Source: Anoplopoma fimbria
Lineage: Eukaryota; Chordata; Actinopteri; Perciformes; Anoplopomatidae
Length of the DNA stretch: 64,000 nucleotides
NCBI RefSeq assembly: GCF_027596085.1
Contig: NC_072453.1
Coordinates: 7,187,448 to 7,251,447, forward strand
Direction: 5' to 3'
A program made the translations under genes and the position numbers. A model generated the notes under the pieces. That model was given only the letters and a program-made list of their open reading frames with translations. It was not told where the DNA came from and did not search any database. Shown here one piece after another: positions 27,027 through 37,969 of the stretch (position 1 is its first letter; every line of letters begins with the position of its first letter).

Positions 27027-28490
27027 GCATTTGAGGTGTCTTGTTAAACTGCCTGGCATGAATCAACCACTGGCTCCAGAAAGCATGTGGTTGCTGATGT
27101 GATGATCTGACAGAGGCAGATGGTTTTCTATTTATACACCATTTGTGCACTTAATCATCACCTGTTGAAACACACCTGACACATACCTCTGCCTAACAGC
27201 TGAAGTATGTTGATCTTAATATAGGTTGCTATATACATTTTTGTTTTTGTTTGATTTTTTTGATTTTTTTTTGCAGCAAAAAAAGCCAAAGATGGAAAAG
27301 CAACCACAGGTAAGACAGTCACCTTATTGCAGGCTTTTACTTTTTACATGTTTTGTTTTGTAAACGCAGATAAAAAAAATCCAATTTGTCCCCAGTTCCC
27401 CTGACCTTGTCTGACCTTGTTGTACCATCACTCACTCCTCAGAGAAGATCCCGGCCTACGAGCCAAATATCCCTGAACCAAAATGCAGAGCTGATCTCAT
27501 CAAACGTAAGATTCTTACTCTCTTACCAGTTGTTATCCCTTAAAAAAAAAGAAATATGTTCCAAATCTAATTTATTATTGAATAATTTTTTTCAGATTGG
27601 TTCAACATTTCTTTGGATGACAAGACAGCCAATAAGATGCTGTGGATCGGGGAGAATGGTGCTAAGGTTGCTCGTATGACTGACGATGTCACTTGTCCTG
27701 TCTTGGATAGACCAGAGCGATATGAGTATTCTCCACAGGTACATTGTGAAGACGCAGTACATTATTTTGGACTGACCCTATGCTATTTATATGTATTTTC
27801 TCATGCTATTCAAGTACGAAATGAGATGAGAGTGACACTAAGTTGCCATGAGTTTGATGTGATTGTAAAACCCAGGCAAGAGTATTTGGAACCAGAGGGA
27901 TGTCCCCTATGTTTATTTAAATCCTGAGGCAACTAGTTTGGCATTGCATGTCAGAGAAAGTGATGCTGCTCTACATTCTCTGCAGTTGCAGCTGTAATAA
28001 ATCACAGTTAATGTTGGATAGCCCCTGAATAACACTGACATCCCCATCCATGTTTCAAAAGGTTCTTTGCAAAGAAGCCATCCTGGGCTTCCGAGGCTAC
28101 TGGGAGGTGGAGTACTCCGGGTGGGTCGTGGTCGGGGTCGCCTATGAACGAGCAGGACGGAGGAATAGTGATGGATTCTGCGGCCTTGGAGAGAACGAGG
28201 AGTCCTGGTGTATTGGCTGGAGTGGTTCCAGCTATCATGCCTGGCACAAAGGCCGCTATGTAGAGATCTCGTGGTTACCTAAGTACCCCACAATTGGTGT
28301 GTACCTTGACCAGCCTGCTGGTATCCTAAATTTCTATGGTGTGGCGGATGTGAAGGAGGAAGAGGAGTGTGCAGGTGGAAAAGAGGTTCATATTTTGCAG
28401 CAGATTAGGTGCCCCTTTGAGGAGAAAATGATACCAGGTTTCTGGTTGGGGCCGCAGTCACACTGTTTGATCCTAAAGAAAGAGGAATAA
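25254..28490 (+). CDS. Small PRY-SPRY (B30.2) protein, gene B
   Basis: Five exons on plus: 25254-25302 ([12 protein letters not shown]...), 27277-27309, 27443-27505, 27596-27738 (PRY), 28062-28490 (SPRY, ends LKKEE then TAA). Exons 2 to 5 have exactly the lengths of gene A (33, 63, 143, 429) and the same phases; 717 bases, 238 residues. The leader holds a Lys-rich [12 protein letters not shown] word, then the linker [12 protein letters not shown] has [12 protein letters not shown] and [18 protein letters not shown] has [38 protein letters not shown] and MIPGFWLG. There is no RING, B-box, coiled coil, NACHT, signal peptide or membrane segment, so a cytosolic or nuclear protein-binding module is likely. 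Intron 1 is about 2 kb and carries a CA repeat (26987-27023). It is tandem with gene C and divergent from gene A. All borders are canonical and the frame is intact. Confidence 0.9.
26987..27023. repeat. CA microsatellite in intron 1 of gene B
   Basis: About 37 bases of CA dinucleotide, after a C-rich run and before GCAGC. Confidence 0.95.
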
Positions 28491-28518
28491 AAGACTGAAT
28501 CAATATTACAATATCATA

Positions 28519-28524
28519 AATAAA
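28519..28524 (+). terminator. Polyadenylation signal of PRY-SPRY gene B
   Basis: AATAAA 29 bases past the stop codon at 28490. A second, overlapping cluster of AATAAA words occurs around 28955-28970 and could be a distal site. Confidence 0.6.
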
Positions 28525-29199
28525 AGGCAGTGATTATGACAAGAACTCTGCCTTAGAAAGTAGTGAAACTATCTCTTCCTTTTTTAATCAAGCTACAATT
28601 ATGGCACAACACCAACTAGGTCACGTTAACATTTGTGTTCCATAAGCTTGCATAAATCTTATGCACGTGACTTCATAATTAAACCATTAGCGCACATGAG
28701 ATATATTCCTTATATATAGCGTCTCTGAGGCAGATATACTGTTCGTAGGTTTGTACATTTCAATGAAGGTAACTAAGTGCAATCGGGTAGGGGTTCAGGG
28801 ATTCACCTTTCACCTTCTGCTCTTATATGGACTTTCCTGAAACCACTGGACCACTCAAGGTTTATACTGATATATTTATATGTATTTTTATTCCTTTGTT
28901 GTGATTGTTTGCTAATGTTTGGAGAATCCTAGTTTGGTGTGCAGAATGTAAAGTTTAAATAAATAATAAAACACTGAGTGAGACAGGGTTGTTCTGGCTT
29001 GTTTATCCAAATGTCAAAGCATGAGAATGACAGCAAAAATATGCCAAACATAGCGCTGCACATGCACTGAATTCATTTTCTTTATTAGATGACTTATGAA
29101 TTACTCTGATAACTGTACCTTTTCACAGCAGCAATTTTGACATGACATGGCACAGTCCGGTTTTACTGGGATACTTGAAATGGTTACGACCCGTTAACA

Positions 29200-29480
29200 A
29201 GGAATTACGCGTCGGTGTGCAAGCAATGTGTTAACATTACGCATCAACAGCACAAAAACTATGCCAATGGAAAGTCGATTAGAATCCTGTTTTTGTGACG
29301 GACGCACACAAATTAAAGACATCAACATGACTAAGCATTGAACAGAGCTAATGACGTGTTGGTTTGCAAGAAATGTGTTCAAATGATGCATCAACAGCAC
29401 AAAAACCATGCCAATGGAAAGTCAATTAGGATTGTTTTTTGTGACGGACGCACAAATTAAAGGCATCCACATAACTAGAG
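29200..29480. repeat. Two-copy tandem duplication, about 147 base period
   Basis: GCATCAACAGCACAAAAAC, ATGCCAATGGAAAGTC and TTTTTGTGACGGACGCAC each occur twice in the same order, offset 146-147 bases (for example 29242 and 29389). Copies differ at several positions, so the duplication is not recent. It lies between genes B and C. No coding potential. Confidence 0.88.
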
Positions 29481-29878
29481 GGGAGCTGGATCGGTCAAAC
29501 AAACACAAGACTTTGACCGCTGTTCAAGACACTTAGCATTCCAACATAGTCAATGTATTATTGTTATTGACAGAAAGATTGTCACATGTAATGTGTGACA
29601 TAGTCTATCCTAGTTTGACTGAGGTGTCTTTATTCATGTGGTCCTGCTTCCACCTGTGTTGACAACACTGACAAGACCAGTATCTCATTCTTACTTTCAC
29701 TCGTGTTTGCAACCATCGTCTTGCTTTTATCCTGACTCCTCCGAGGTGTCAGATATCTGTGATCAAAGTCGTCAAAGTCATGTGCATCCCCCCACTTGAA
29801 CCCAGCAGAGCACCCGTCCCGCTGACCTCAAGTGCTCTTTCAGACACCCTAGCTCCTCCGCCTGAACTTCACTGAGGG

Positions 29879-29885
29879 TATAAAA
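29879..29885 (+). promoter_or_regulatory. TATA box of PRY-SPRY gene C
   Basis: GGGTATAAAAG lies 100 bases upstream of the gene C start codon at 29979, with an expected start near 29910. It is the strongest TATA match of the three family members. Confidence 0.65.
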
Positions 29886-29978
29886 GTCAAGTAGAACACA
29901 AACACCACAGGCACTTTTACTTTTGGATGACCCAAAGGATTTTGATGCATCCACACGTTGATTATTAGCACATCCAAG

Positions 29979-31560
29979 ATGACAGCGAGACCAAATTCTG
30001 CAATTATCCTCTCAGAGACCAACAAACCAGGTACATCTTTCTTTTCTGTTCTATTTACAATAAAAGTCCATGCATTTGAATAGTAACAAGATGAATGAGT
30101 AAATATGTGTCTCGGCTAGGACAGTAACTGACGGATGTGCCTCAGCAGAGTATTTCATACCTATGTACTATATTATATAATATATTATATATATTTTATT
30201 CAACTTATGTCATTTAACATTGTTGCTTCTGTCCGTTCTTTCTTGAACTGTGGTAGCTGTATTATTTAAACGCTTTATTTGGGATTTTGTTAACTCACTT
30301 TTATTATTTTGGCATATCTCATTATGTGGAATATGCAAGAAATGGGTGTCATGCTAAAATGAGACACCTGCACATATATATGAGCTTTACATCATTTAAG
30401 ACTTTTAACCACAGTGCGTGCTGTACCTTTTAATAGAATTTGTAATAGAATTTGTTTTGATTTGCTTCCATAATAGATTTAACATTTTATATAGGTAGAA
30501 TATGTTGGAATGAAAAACTGATTTATGTGTTTCATGTCAGAGCTTCTAGAGTGTTGTGTCATGTGTCTTGTTGAAACAGAAAAAACTATTCACATCTTTG
30601 CAGTTTAACCTTTGGCCTTTACCCTTTTAGGGAAGAAAATAAAATCGAACAAGAATGAGAAGGCAAATGCAGGTAATGGACTTGATTTATGCATTCATAT
30701 TGTACTCTTTGTGTTGTGAGCATTAGTTTGTAGTCGAGCAACTTTCCTTTCCTTGCAGAAAAAGTTTCCATTTATGTGCCGGACATCCCAGAACCAACAA
30801 GCAGAGTTGAGCTCATGAAGTGTAAGAGCAGAATTCTTTTTTTTTTTTCCTGAAATCATTTTAATGTTCAGCAATACGTTCCTGAATACAATTATAAAAA
30901 AATTAAAAATTTCTCCTGTCGATTGGATGCATTTATCTTTGGATGATAAGACTGCCAACAAGATGTTGTGGATTTCTGACAGCCAGTCTAAGGCTTTCCG
31001 TAGAACTGAGGAGGTTTGTCCTGTCCTGGATCGACCAGAGCGATATGAGTACTCTCCACAGGTATGTCAGAAAAAATACAAATGCATATACAGGCTTGCA
31101 ATAAACAAATGTGGTTTTCTAATTGTTCTACTTTTCCACTACTTCAAAGGTGTTGTGCAAAGAGTGTATCTGGAACACAAGGGCTTACTGGGAGGTGGAG
31201 TACACTGGGTGGGTGGCCATTGGAGCCACCTATGAAGGAACAGGAAGGAGGGTAAATTCCGGGCCGAGCGGCCTCGGAGAAAATGAGGAGTCTTGGGGTC
31301 TGTGTTGGTCAGGAACACGTTACCAGATCTGGTTCAACGGTATAAACAAAGACATAAACGATATCCCATTCAGCTCTACAATGGGAGTTTACGTCGACCA
31401 GCCTGCGGGGATTATGAGCTTTTATGCTGTTACCGGTGAGGGGGCAGAGAGGGAGGTTAAGCTGTTGTACAAAGTTAAGACTACTATTCAGAAAAAGGTT
31501 CTTCCAGGTTTCTGGATGGGAATTCAATCTTCATGCACAATACTACAGAAACCAGAATGA
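29979..31560 (+). CDS. Small PRY-SPRY (B30.2) protein, gene C, with a damaged splice acceptor
   Basis: Exons on plus by comparison with A and B: 29979-30030 (ATG, MTARPNSAII...), 30631-30672, 30759-30821, PRY 30922-31061, SPRY 31150-31560 (ends LQKPE then TGA). Total 708 bases, in frame, 235 residues. The linker has YVPDIPEP, PRY has [13 protein letters not shown] and [15 protein letters not shown], and SPRY has [38 protein letters not shown] and VLPGFWMG. PRY is one codon shorter than in A and B, and SPRY lacks six codons in the acidic loop. Oddity: the PRY exon should start after CAG, but here the bases read CCTGTCG, with no AG at the border. Other AGs in that intron lead to stops or the wrong phase. 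Either an assembly base is missing, or normal splicing is lost. An in-frame ATG at 30864 would give the PRY-SPRY part alone. The coding frame is otherwise intact. Confidence 0.75.
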
Positions 31561-31835
31561 ATTGCTGAAGCTAAAATGATCAAATCTGTGTTGATGCTAC
31601 TGTTAAATTTAGATTCATGAGCTTTGACTGTGGCATTTATTCCCGTATTTCTTATTCATTACCGAAAACAGTTTTTAAGTAACATTAAGAAATACATTTC
31701 TATTTTTGTGTCCTCTTTTGTCCGATACTCCTTCATTGTATATGCTATTTCTGGTTCTATTGTATCAGATTATATATTTATCTACTGATTATGATATTCA
31801 TTAATGTTGAGTGCCATGTGCTTTATGAAATCTGA

Positions 31836-31841
31836 AATAAA
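31836..31841 (+). terminator. Polyadenylation signal of PRY-SPRY gene C
   Basis: AATAAA 276 bases past the stop codon at 31560. Confidence 0.55.
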
Positions 31842-33559
31842 GAATGTATAACTATAAATGAATGCTTATATACAATTACTTCTTAATCAAAATATTCTTC
31901 TCCCTGGTTTATTATTTTATTTAACAGGGGCCATGCACAACACAACCATTTTAGCTATATACCTAATTTGCATCTGCGGGTCCCTGGGAAAGAAGATGTT
32001 AAAAAACAATACTGCACAATAAAAATAATTGGAAAAAAACTTTAAAACTGTTTATCTAACAATGTCATAGAAAACATACATTAAGTAGTCTCCATTTGGA
32101 AAACAGTTGGTTCCATACAAAGGTTGTCATGGCAATAATTTATGACTGCAAAGATTTGACGTCGTACTTTAAGTTTGATACCTACGTGACATTGCAAAAC
32201 TTTCATTTTGTTGGCAACTAAATCAGAATTTCTACAGATAACCAAAAGCTCTTTCAATGTTTTCTGTCTGTGATCACACAATCAGATAAGGTTCCTTTTG
32301 TGTAAAGTGCACTTTGCATCGATTCTCTCTGGATTTAGCAAAGTAGAAGAAGAAGCGATAATCACCCCCTATGGACTAAACGGGCTCACTTTGATATTAG
32401 AGAGGCTCAGGCCTGAAGATCAATGTCCTACTTTGACAGGTGGGCCTCAACGTTTGCCGCCTTCACACCTTAAGCATGAGCTTTACGGGAACTAAAAGTG
32501 GGGAACACCGTCAAACACAGAACATTCACACTCCTGGAAAAACACCAGTGAGTGACTACAATACATGCCAGTATGTAATACACTTGTACTGCTGTGGTGT
32601 CTATAAAATACTGTACAGTGAGGGTCCTGTGATGCTGAGAAACTTGGGAAAATATGAAGGACGTGCATTGAGACATATGAACCCTTATGCATAGGTCAGT
32701 AAAACACTGATAAAAAATATCCTGCTTGATACTTTAAAAAATTAAGATTTTTTTTTTGCATCATATTGTTGTGTAGATTGTCAAGACAAGTCTTTGTACA
32801 AACTACTTAATTGTTAATGAGTGAAAAACTAATTTGCATAATTTACAACTTAATTGTGTTGCTTAGATAAAGCAAAAGAGGATATTAGGTCATGTGCCCC
32901 AGAGTGTTGCTGAGGATAAGCTGCTTCTCTATTTTTTAATATAGGGCCAATGCCGTCAAAAGTCTTATCAGTTCATAAGCAATCAGTGTTGCATTTTCTC
33001 TCAATTAAATTAGGTATAATGATTTTATTTGAGCCATCTAATATCACTATCTTTTTTCTATGGATTCAAAGTTTTAATTAATCATGTCAGGTCTCATGTG
33101 GTCCAACATGCTCGGTGTTACTCATGGCTTACTTCCCATTGGTCCTCCCAGTCCGCAATTATATCGAAACAGAGTATCTATATAAAGATCATTGTTTGTG
33201 TGGCTGTATCTTAGAAGATTGGCTGGAATTACCTAATTACATCTTGTTACATCAAAAATGCCCAAAGCCTTGTGTTTTGAGCAAATGCAGATTCACTTGG
33301 AACTAGGTATATTCATGGAGGGATATAAACTTATTGATTTTTTTATAAAATATTAAAATTTGCAGTGAACCAACACTCCTCTATCGGTGGGTTAAACTGA
33401 TCTAAAATGAATGTTTTTTGTGGTTATAATCATAATTGTTTTTAATAGAAATGTATCAAACGAGAATGTGAAAATATTGAAACAATGCAAAGGGGTTGCT
33501 AAAAGTAATGAACCTGCATTATAATTTCGATCTGCTGTTCCTCTCAGCTTTATGGAGCT

Positions 33560-33905
33560 TTCTAGTAAGTTTCAGTTCATTGTTTTGTTGTCCGGCCCAC
33601 AACTTCAATGTTTTGGTTCACTTTCACCACCCTCATAGTGGCAGTATTGGACACAGCAGGCGTCTGTTTTCAGCCAAAAATATGTAAAAACCCACTGTAC
33701 ATTACACCTGCTCAGCACCAAACTGCAGAGAGACACAGTTAGAGATGAGCTGGTGAAAGTAGTGGAGCATTTAGGAGCTAAAGAGACAGATATTTTTGTG
33801 TGGAGTACAGGAGAAACCAAAAAAAGAGCAAACGCAGGGTAAAAATTTGAGTCACGTCCATCAGCTGGAAAGAAACGTGTTGCTCTGTAACTGCTGAATG
33901 GGTAA
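33560..33905. repeat. Probable dispersed teleost repeat
   Basis: Blocks such as AGAGATGAGCTGGTGAAAG, TGGAGCATTTAGGAGCTAAA, GAGACAGATATTTTTGTG and GTTGCTCTGTAACTGCTGAA match a repeat family I recall from perch-like fish genomes. Only one copy is in this window. Confidence 0.5.
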
Positions 33906-35124
33906 AAAAGCAACTTTTTTTAGTTATTGCAAGTTTGTCAATAAGTGTATGCTATCTTTCTATTTTGTTAAAAAAACTGACATTATTTGAATTCTACACC
34001 AGCTTTTATTTAAAGTTTGCAATGTTCATTGTTCATTTACTATGAAATGATCAACTTATGCTACTAAACTACTTAAGTACTTAGTTACGGATAAGATTAA
34101 TCCGCAGCTGCAGTAATGTAATAGATGCAACAACACATACCGTAATTGTCATCAAAGTGTGAATACTTTGTAACGTAAGTAATGTGAATTTTTACGAGAT
34201 TAGAAATATAAATCTTTGTCTTTCTGTGAAAAATGTATGTTTTCAGGTTGTGATGCAAATCCCAGTTGAGCTGTGTAACACTTTTTATACCTGATAAAAG
34301 AAGAGAGACTCCTAAATGTACCCAGGAAATGCATAAAGGTCATGCAGAAATGGGATTTTAATAAAAAAGCAAATGGATACATACAAATTTGAAGTGGCGT
34401 AATAAAAACAAGATTTTCAAGTAATTAAAAAAATCTGATATTATAATGCTACAAAAATATTATTAAATATTTTTAGGGAAATATCTACCATGTACCCTCA
34501 TTTTCACCATGTACAGACAACTCTATGGAGTGTAAATTCCCAATGGGATACTTGATGAATATGTTGACACAGGCTGTCGCACCTCAAAAATAGTTTTGGA
34601 TACACTTCATAAATTTTAAATTATATGTAAACAAATCTTTGTTCACTAATGATGAAATATACAGAGATAAAGTTACTGAAATAGATATTAGTGCTTAGGC
34701 TCTCATATGATCGCAGATATCTAAGTTTAGTCATTGGTTCCAGTGATGAGCATACGTGAGAATTTATGATTGTAGGCGTGTCCGTAAAACCACAAACGTT
34801 AATCGTGGACCAAAGAAAACACAACTGGAAGATAAATCTATGATCCAAGAATAATCACAACCAAAGCGCCAGTGCCCTAGATGTTTGTCTCTTGATGTGA
34901 TGTATCTGGATTATTACCCTTATGTGCTCCCATGGTTTTCTTCCTACCTGGTGCAACACTTATCGATGATATGCAGCACTCATTTATTCTGACACTATTG
35001 GTCCTGGCAGTTTTACTGTCATGTTGCTAATGGCCCACGTTCAAACTGTCAAACTGTCTCTAACATGGCCTGGTGGGAGCGTCAGTTACATATTGCTCTG
35101 GCCTTCTGTATGTGCAGAGCAGAC

Positions 35125-35142
35125 ACATACACAAACACACAG

Positions 35143-35174
<32 letters not shown>

Positions 35175-35190
35175 GTGTGTGTGTCTGTAT
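35125..35190. repeat. CA microsatellite passing into TG and TATG repeats
   Basis: CA dinucleotides (35130-35170) switch through ATATG to GTGTGTGTGTC, then imperfect TATGTA repeats to about 35290. Open frames here are simple-sequence artefacts. Confidence 0.9.
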
Positions 35191-37969
35191 ATATGTACAT
35201 ATATATGTATTTATGTATACAAATGTATATTAATACATACGTATATAAATATATGCATTTAAATATATGCATGTATTTACAGATGCTAATCTCAGACATG
35301 TGGTGCTACTGTAGTCCATGCAGTACATTACACTGGTATACTGGGTCATGGTCTGTTTATGGTTTACTGTTGCAACAGTTTTAGTTTTTTGACACTGCCA
35401 ATATAATTTCACTTATTTTACATTGAAAGCTGATAAACATCTCAACAGTTGACCTGGTTGATTTTTTTACCAGCTTTCTTCATGATCTGGTACAAATAGT
35501 AGAATTACTGTTTTGACATCATATAAACCATTTGGGGTTTGGGTCTTTATGTGTAACCCCGAATATAAACTTCAGATTTGCTCATACACATTATGAATTA
35601 TTTATGAAAGAATTAACTTGCATGTTTTGTTCTTAAAATGTTTCCAAACATAGGTTTATTTGTTTTCTGTTAACCCCAACAAATCATCAAACCCCAAGTT
35701 TAATACAACAAATATTACAACACACTGTATGTTTTTACGTTATCAAAAAAACTTCCAATTGAGGCAGTGATATTTTTGTTTATTTTCAATATTTATAATG
35801 GGGTATTTTTAGATGTACTTTAATAAATAATCCGAATGCTTATATAACCATTTCATTGGTCCTTTAGGGTTGTTTGGTCACTTGTGAACAACTACGTTTG
35901 GTCATTAGCGTTCTTCATTACTCAAGTCAACAGCATCATCTTCTGTTTGAATTGATTCATTACAAGCCAGACATGTTGGCTGGTTTCTGTATATATATAT
36001 ATTCTGCTATAACAGTTACAGAACATCATAAAGTATTTTTGTGTATTTCAGCCACATTGTTTTATCTACAATACTTATTGATTTTAATATTTTTTGTGAA
36101 TCTCTCAGTAGACACTGTAAGTGAGGTAGAAAAATGAGTAAACAGCTTCACCTGGTGGATTCTTGTTGTTTTACACAACAAACTGCAAATAATATTCACA
36201 CTATGGACTGCCTGCACTCTGAAATTGATTTTACTAACTGTATGCAATATGCATCCCTTTGTATATGAAATGTTATGACAGGGTGTAGACAAACATCACG
36301 GATTTCCTGACAGTTCAAATGAAATATTCTGACTTTATATAACATTGTATTATATTGCATATATATTCGTCCACAGTATTTTGTCTAATGGGGGACTGCA
36401 ATGAGATTTAATTTTAGTACAATTTCATTTTTTATTTCAATTATGAAAAAAAATCACAATGTTTGGTTGCATTTTAACAATGTACTAAATAATTTCACAT
36501 TTTATTAGTCCATTTAAAGAGTTCACTTTAATTTATATATATATATCATTTTCAAAATCTATTTATTTATTTGATATTAAACACTTTAGGGGCTCCATAC
36601 AACAGGAAAATGTGGACTCTAGCTTGTCTGACTGTCTAACTGAACCACATTTCCCATGAGTCTTGACACCACTGTCCCTGCTTCCTGTATAAGAGGGCCC
36701 CACAGATTGTTCAGTGTGTAACAGGAGATGATAAGTAGCCATACACCTGTCAGTCAACATGCCTGATTGTGTAGTATGCTAAAAAGGGATAGCTCGTAAA
36801 TACCAGGAGGGAGACTGATTGGTCCCCTGTGAGATTTGGACATCCTGGGCATCTGAGGTGACGACCTTCCTGGTCAAAACCAAATGGCCTGGACAAGTGA
36901 GATGCTAATTATAAAATGGCATGACTACTATTTGAGTGTTGATTATTTTATTGATTGTGTTTTGTGCCTAAGTAGCAGTATGTGTTGAGGTTGAACAGTA
37001 TAGCATAAATATGGTCCCAGCAACCAGTCAGGCCTTACGCCTGCTTTCCTGTGGGAGTATATTTAGACTTGACTTTCCTCCGGTCTCCTTGTTCTTATCA
37101 TAGCTCTTAAGATGCCTTTCATATCTTCCTCTTGTACAGCAACAATGCCAGCTCTCCTGAGGCATCTGTAGTGGCCCGGGCGCAGGGTATCAGCTTTCAC
37201 TGTTTTATTGAAAGCTTTGCTCCGTCTAGGTTTTGATATTATTCATGACTAGAAACGTTTGCACTCTTCTCACCTTAAAGCAACGTACACCTGTTTTCTT
37301 GAAGCTGGATTAGTGAAGCACCATCTCTCTCGTGTACTGCATACAAGTCGAGGCAGTTCAGTTTCTATCTTGAGAATATTTGAAGAAGAACTCCACAAGA
37401 CGCTGACTCAATGCAGCAGAAAACTTACAAAAGAGCCTACTATCTGGGGAAATGCTTTTGTCGAATTGTGGCAATCTTTAAAGCCTAGACTGGCTGATTT
37501 TAAGACAATAGGATTATGTCTGATATTGAAATGCTTCATTGGATATCTTGACTACAGATTTTGTGTTTGAACTTTACAATATACTGTACGTTTTTTTTAA
37601 ATGAGTTTAGTTCTCAGATACGATTCTTTTAGAACCTACCGTCTCTTTTATTTCTATCAACTTTTCATTTTACGAGTATTGTATATAAAACTTATTGTAT
37701 ACTTTCCAATTATTTGAAAAAACAATAATAACAACAATTATAATAATATGATACAGTTAAAAGCTACACTTTAAACAGTAATGCCTGTGTGAAATGAAAT
37801 TCAGAAAACATTTGTTTTTATTTATGATTCATACATTGTCAAATTTCTTACAAATGATGTACTAAAAGATAACAATTCATTTTTAATATAAAGAAATATT
37901 TAGAAAAATGTATTCAATATGACAAACTAAGAATTTTCAACCATTTAGAATTCACTCTTAAATACCTTG

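Larger units (their letters stand above)
31850..37960. other. AT-rich spacer between the PRY-SPRY cluster and plekha4
   Basis: About 6 kb with no supported gene. It contains a repeat-like block at 33560-33905, a CA/GT-rich region at 35125-35190 followed by TATG-rich DNA, and otherwise AT-rich sequence. The block 36640-36900 has a TATA-like word and some GC but no open frame beyond a few codons. Confidence 0.5.

Noticed and set aside
20634..31560. Calling the PRY-SPRY genes stonustoxin-like toxins
   Set aside because: Only the shared C-terminal SPRY type is present; the pore-forming part, secretion signal and size of such proteins are all absent.
37259..37570. 103-codon plus frame
   Set aside because: No motif, no splice context, AT-rich composition; expected by chance.
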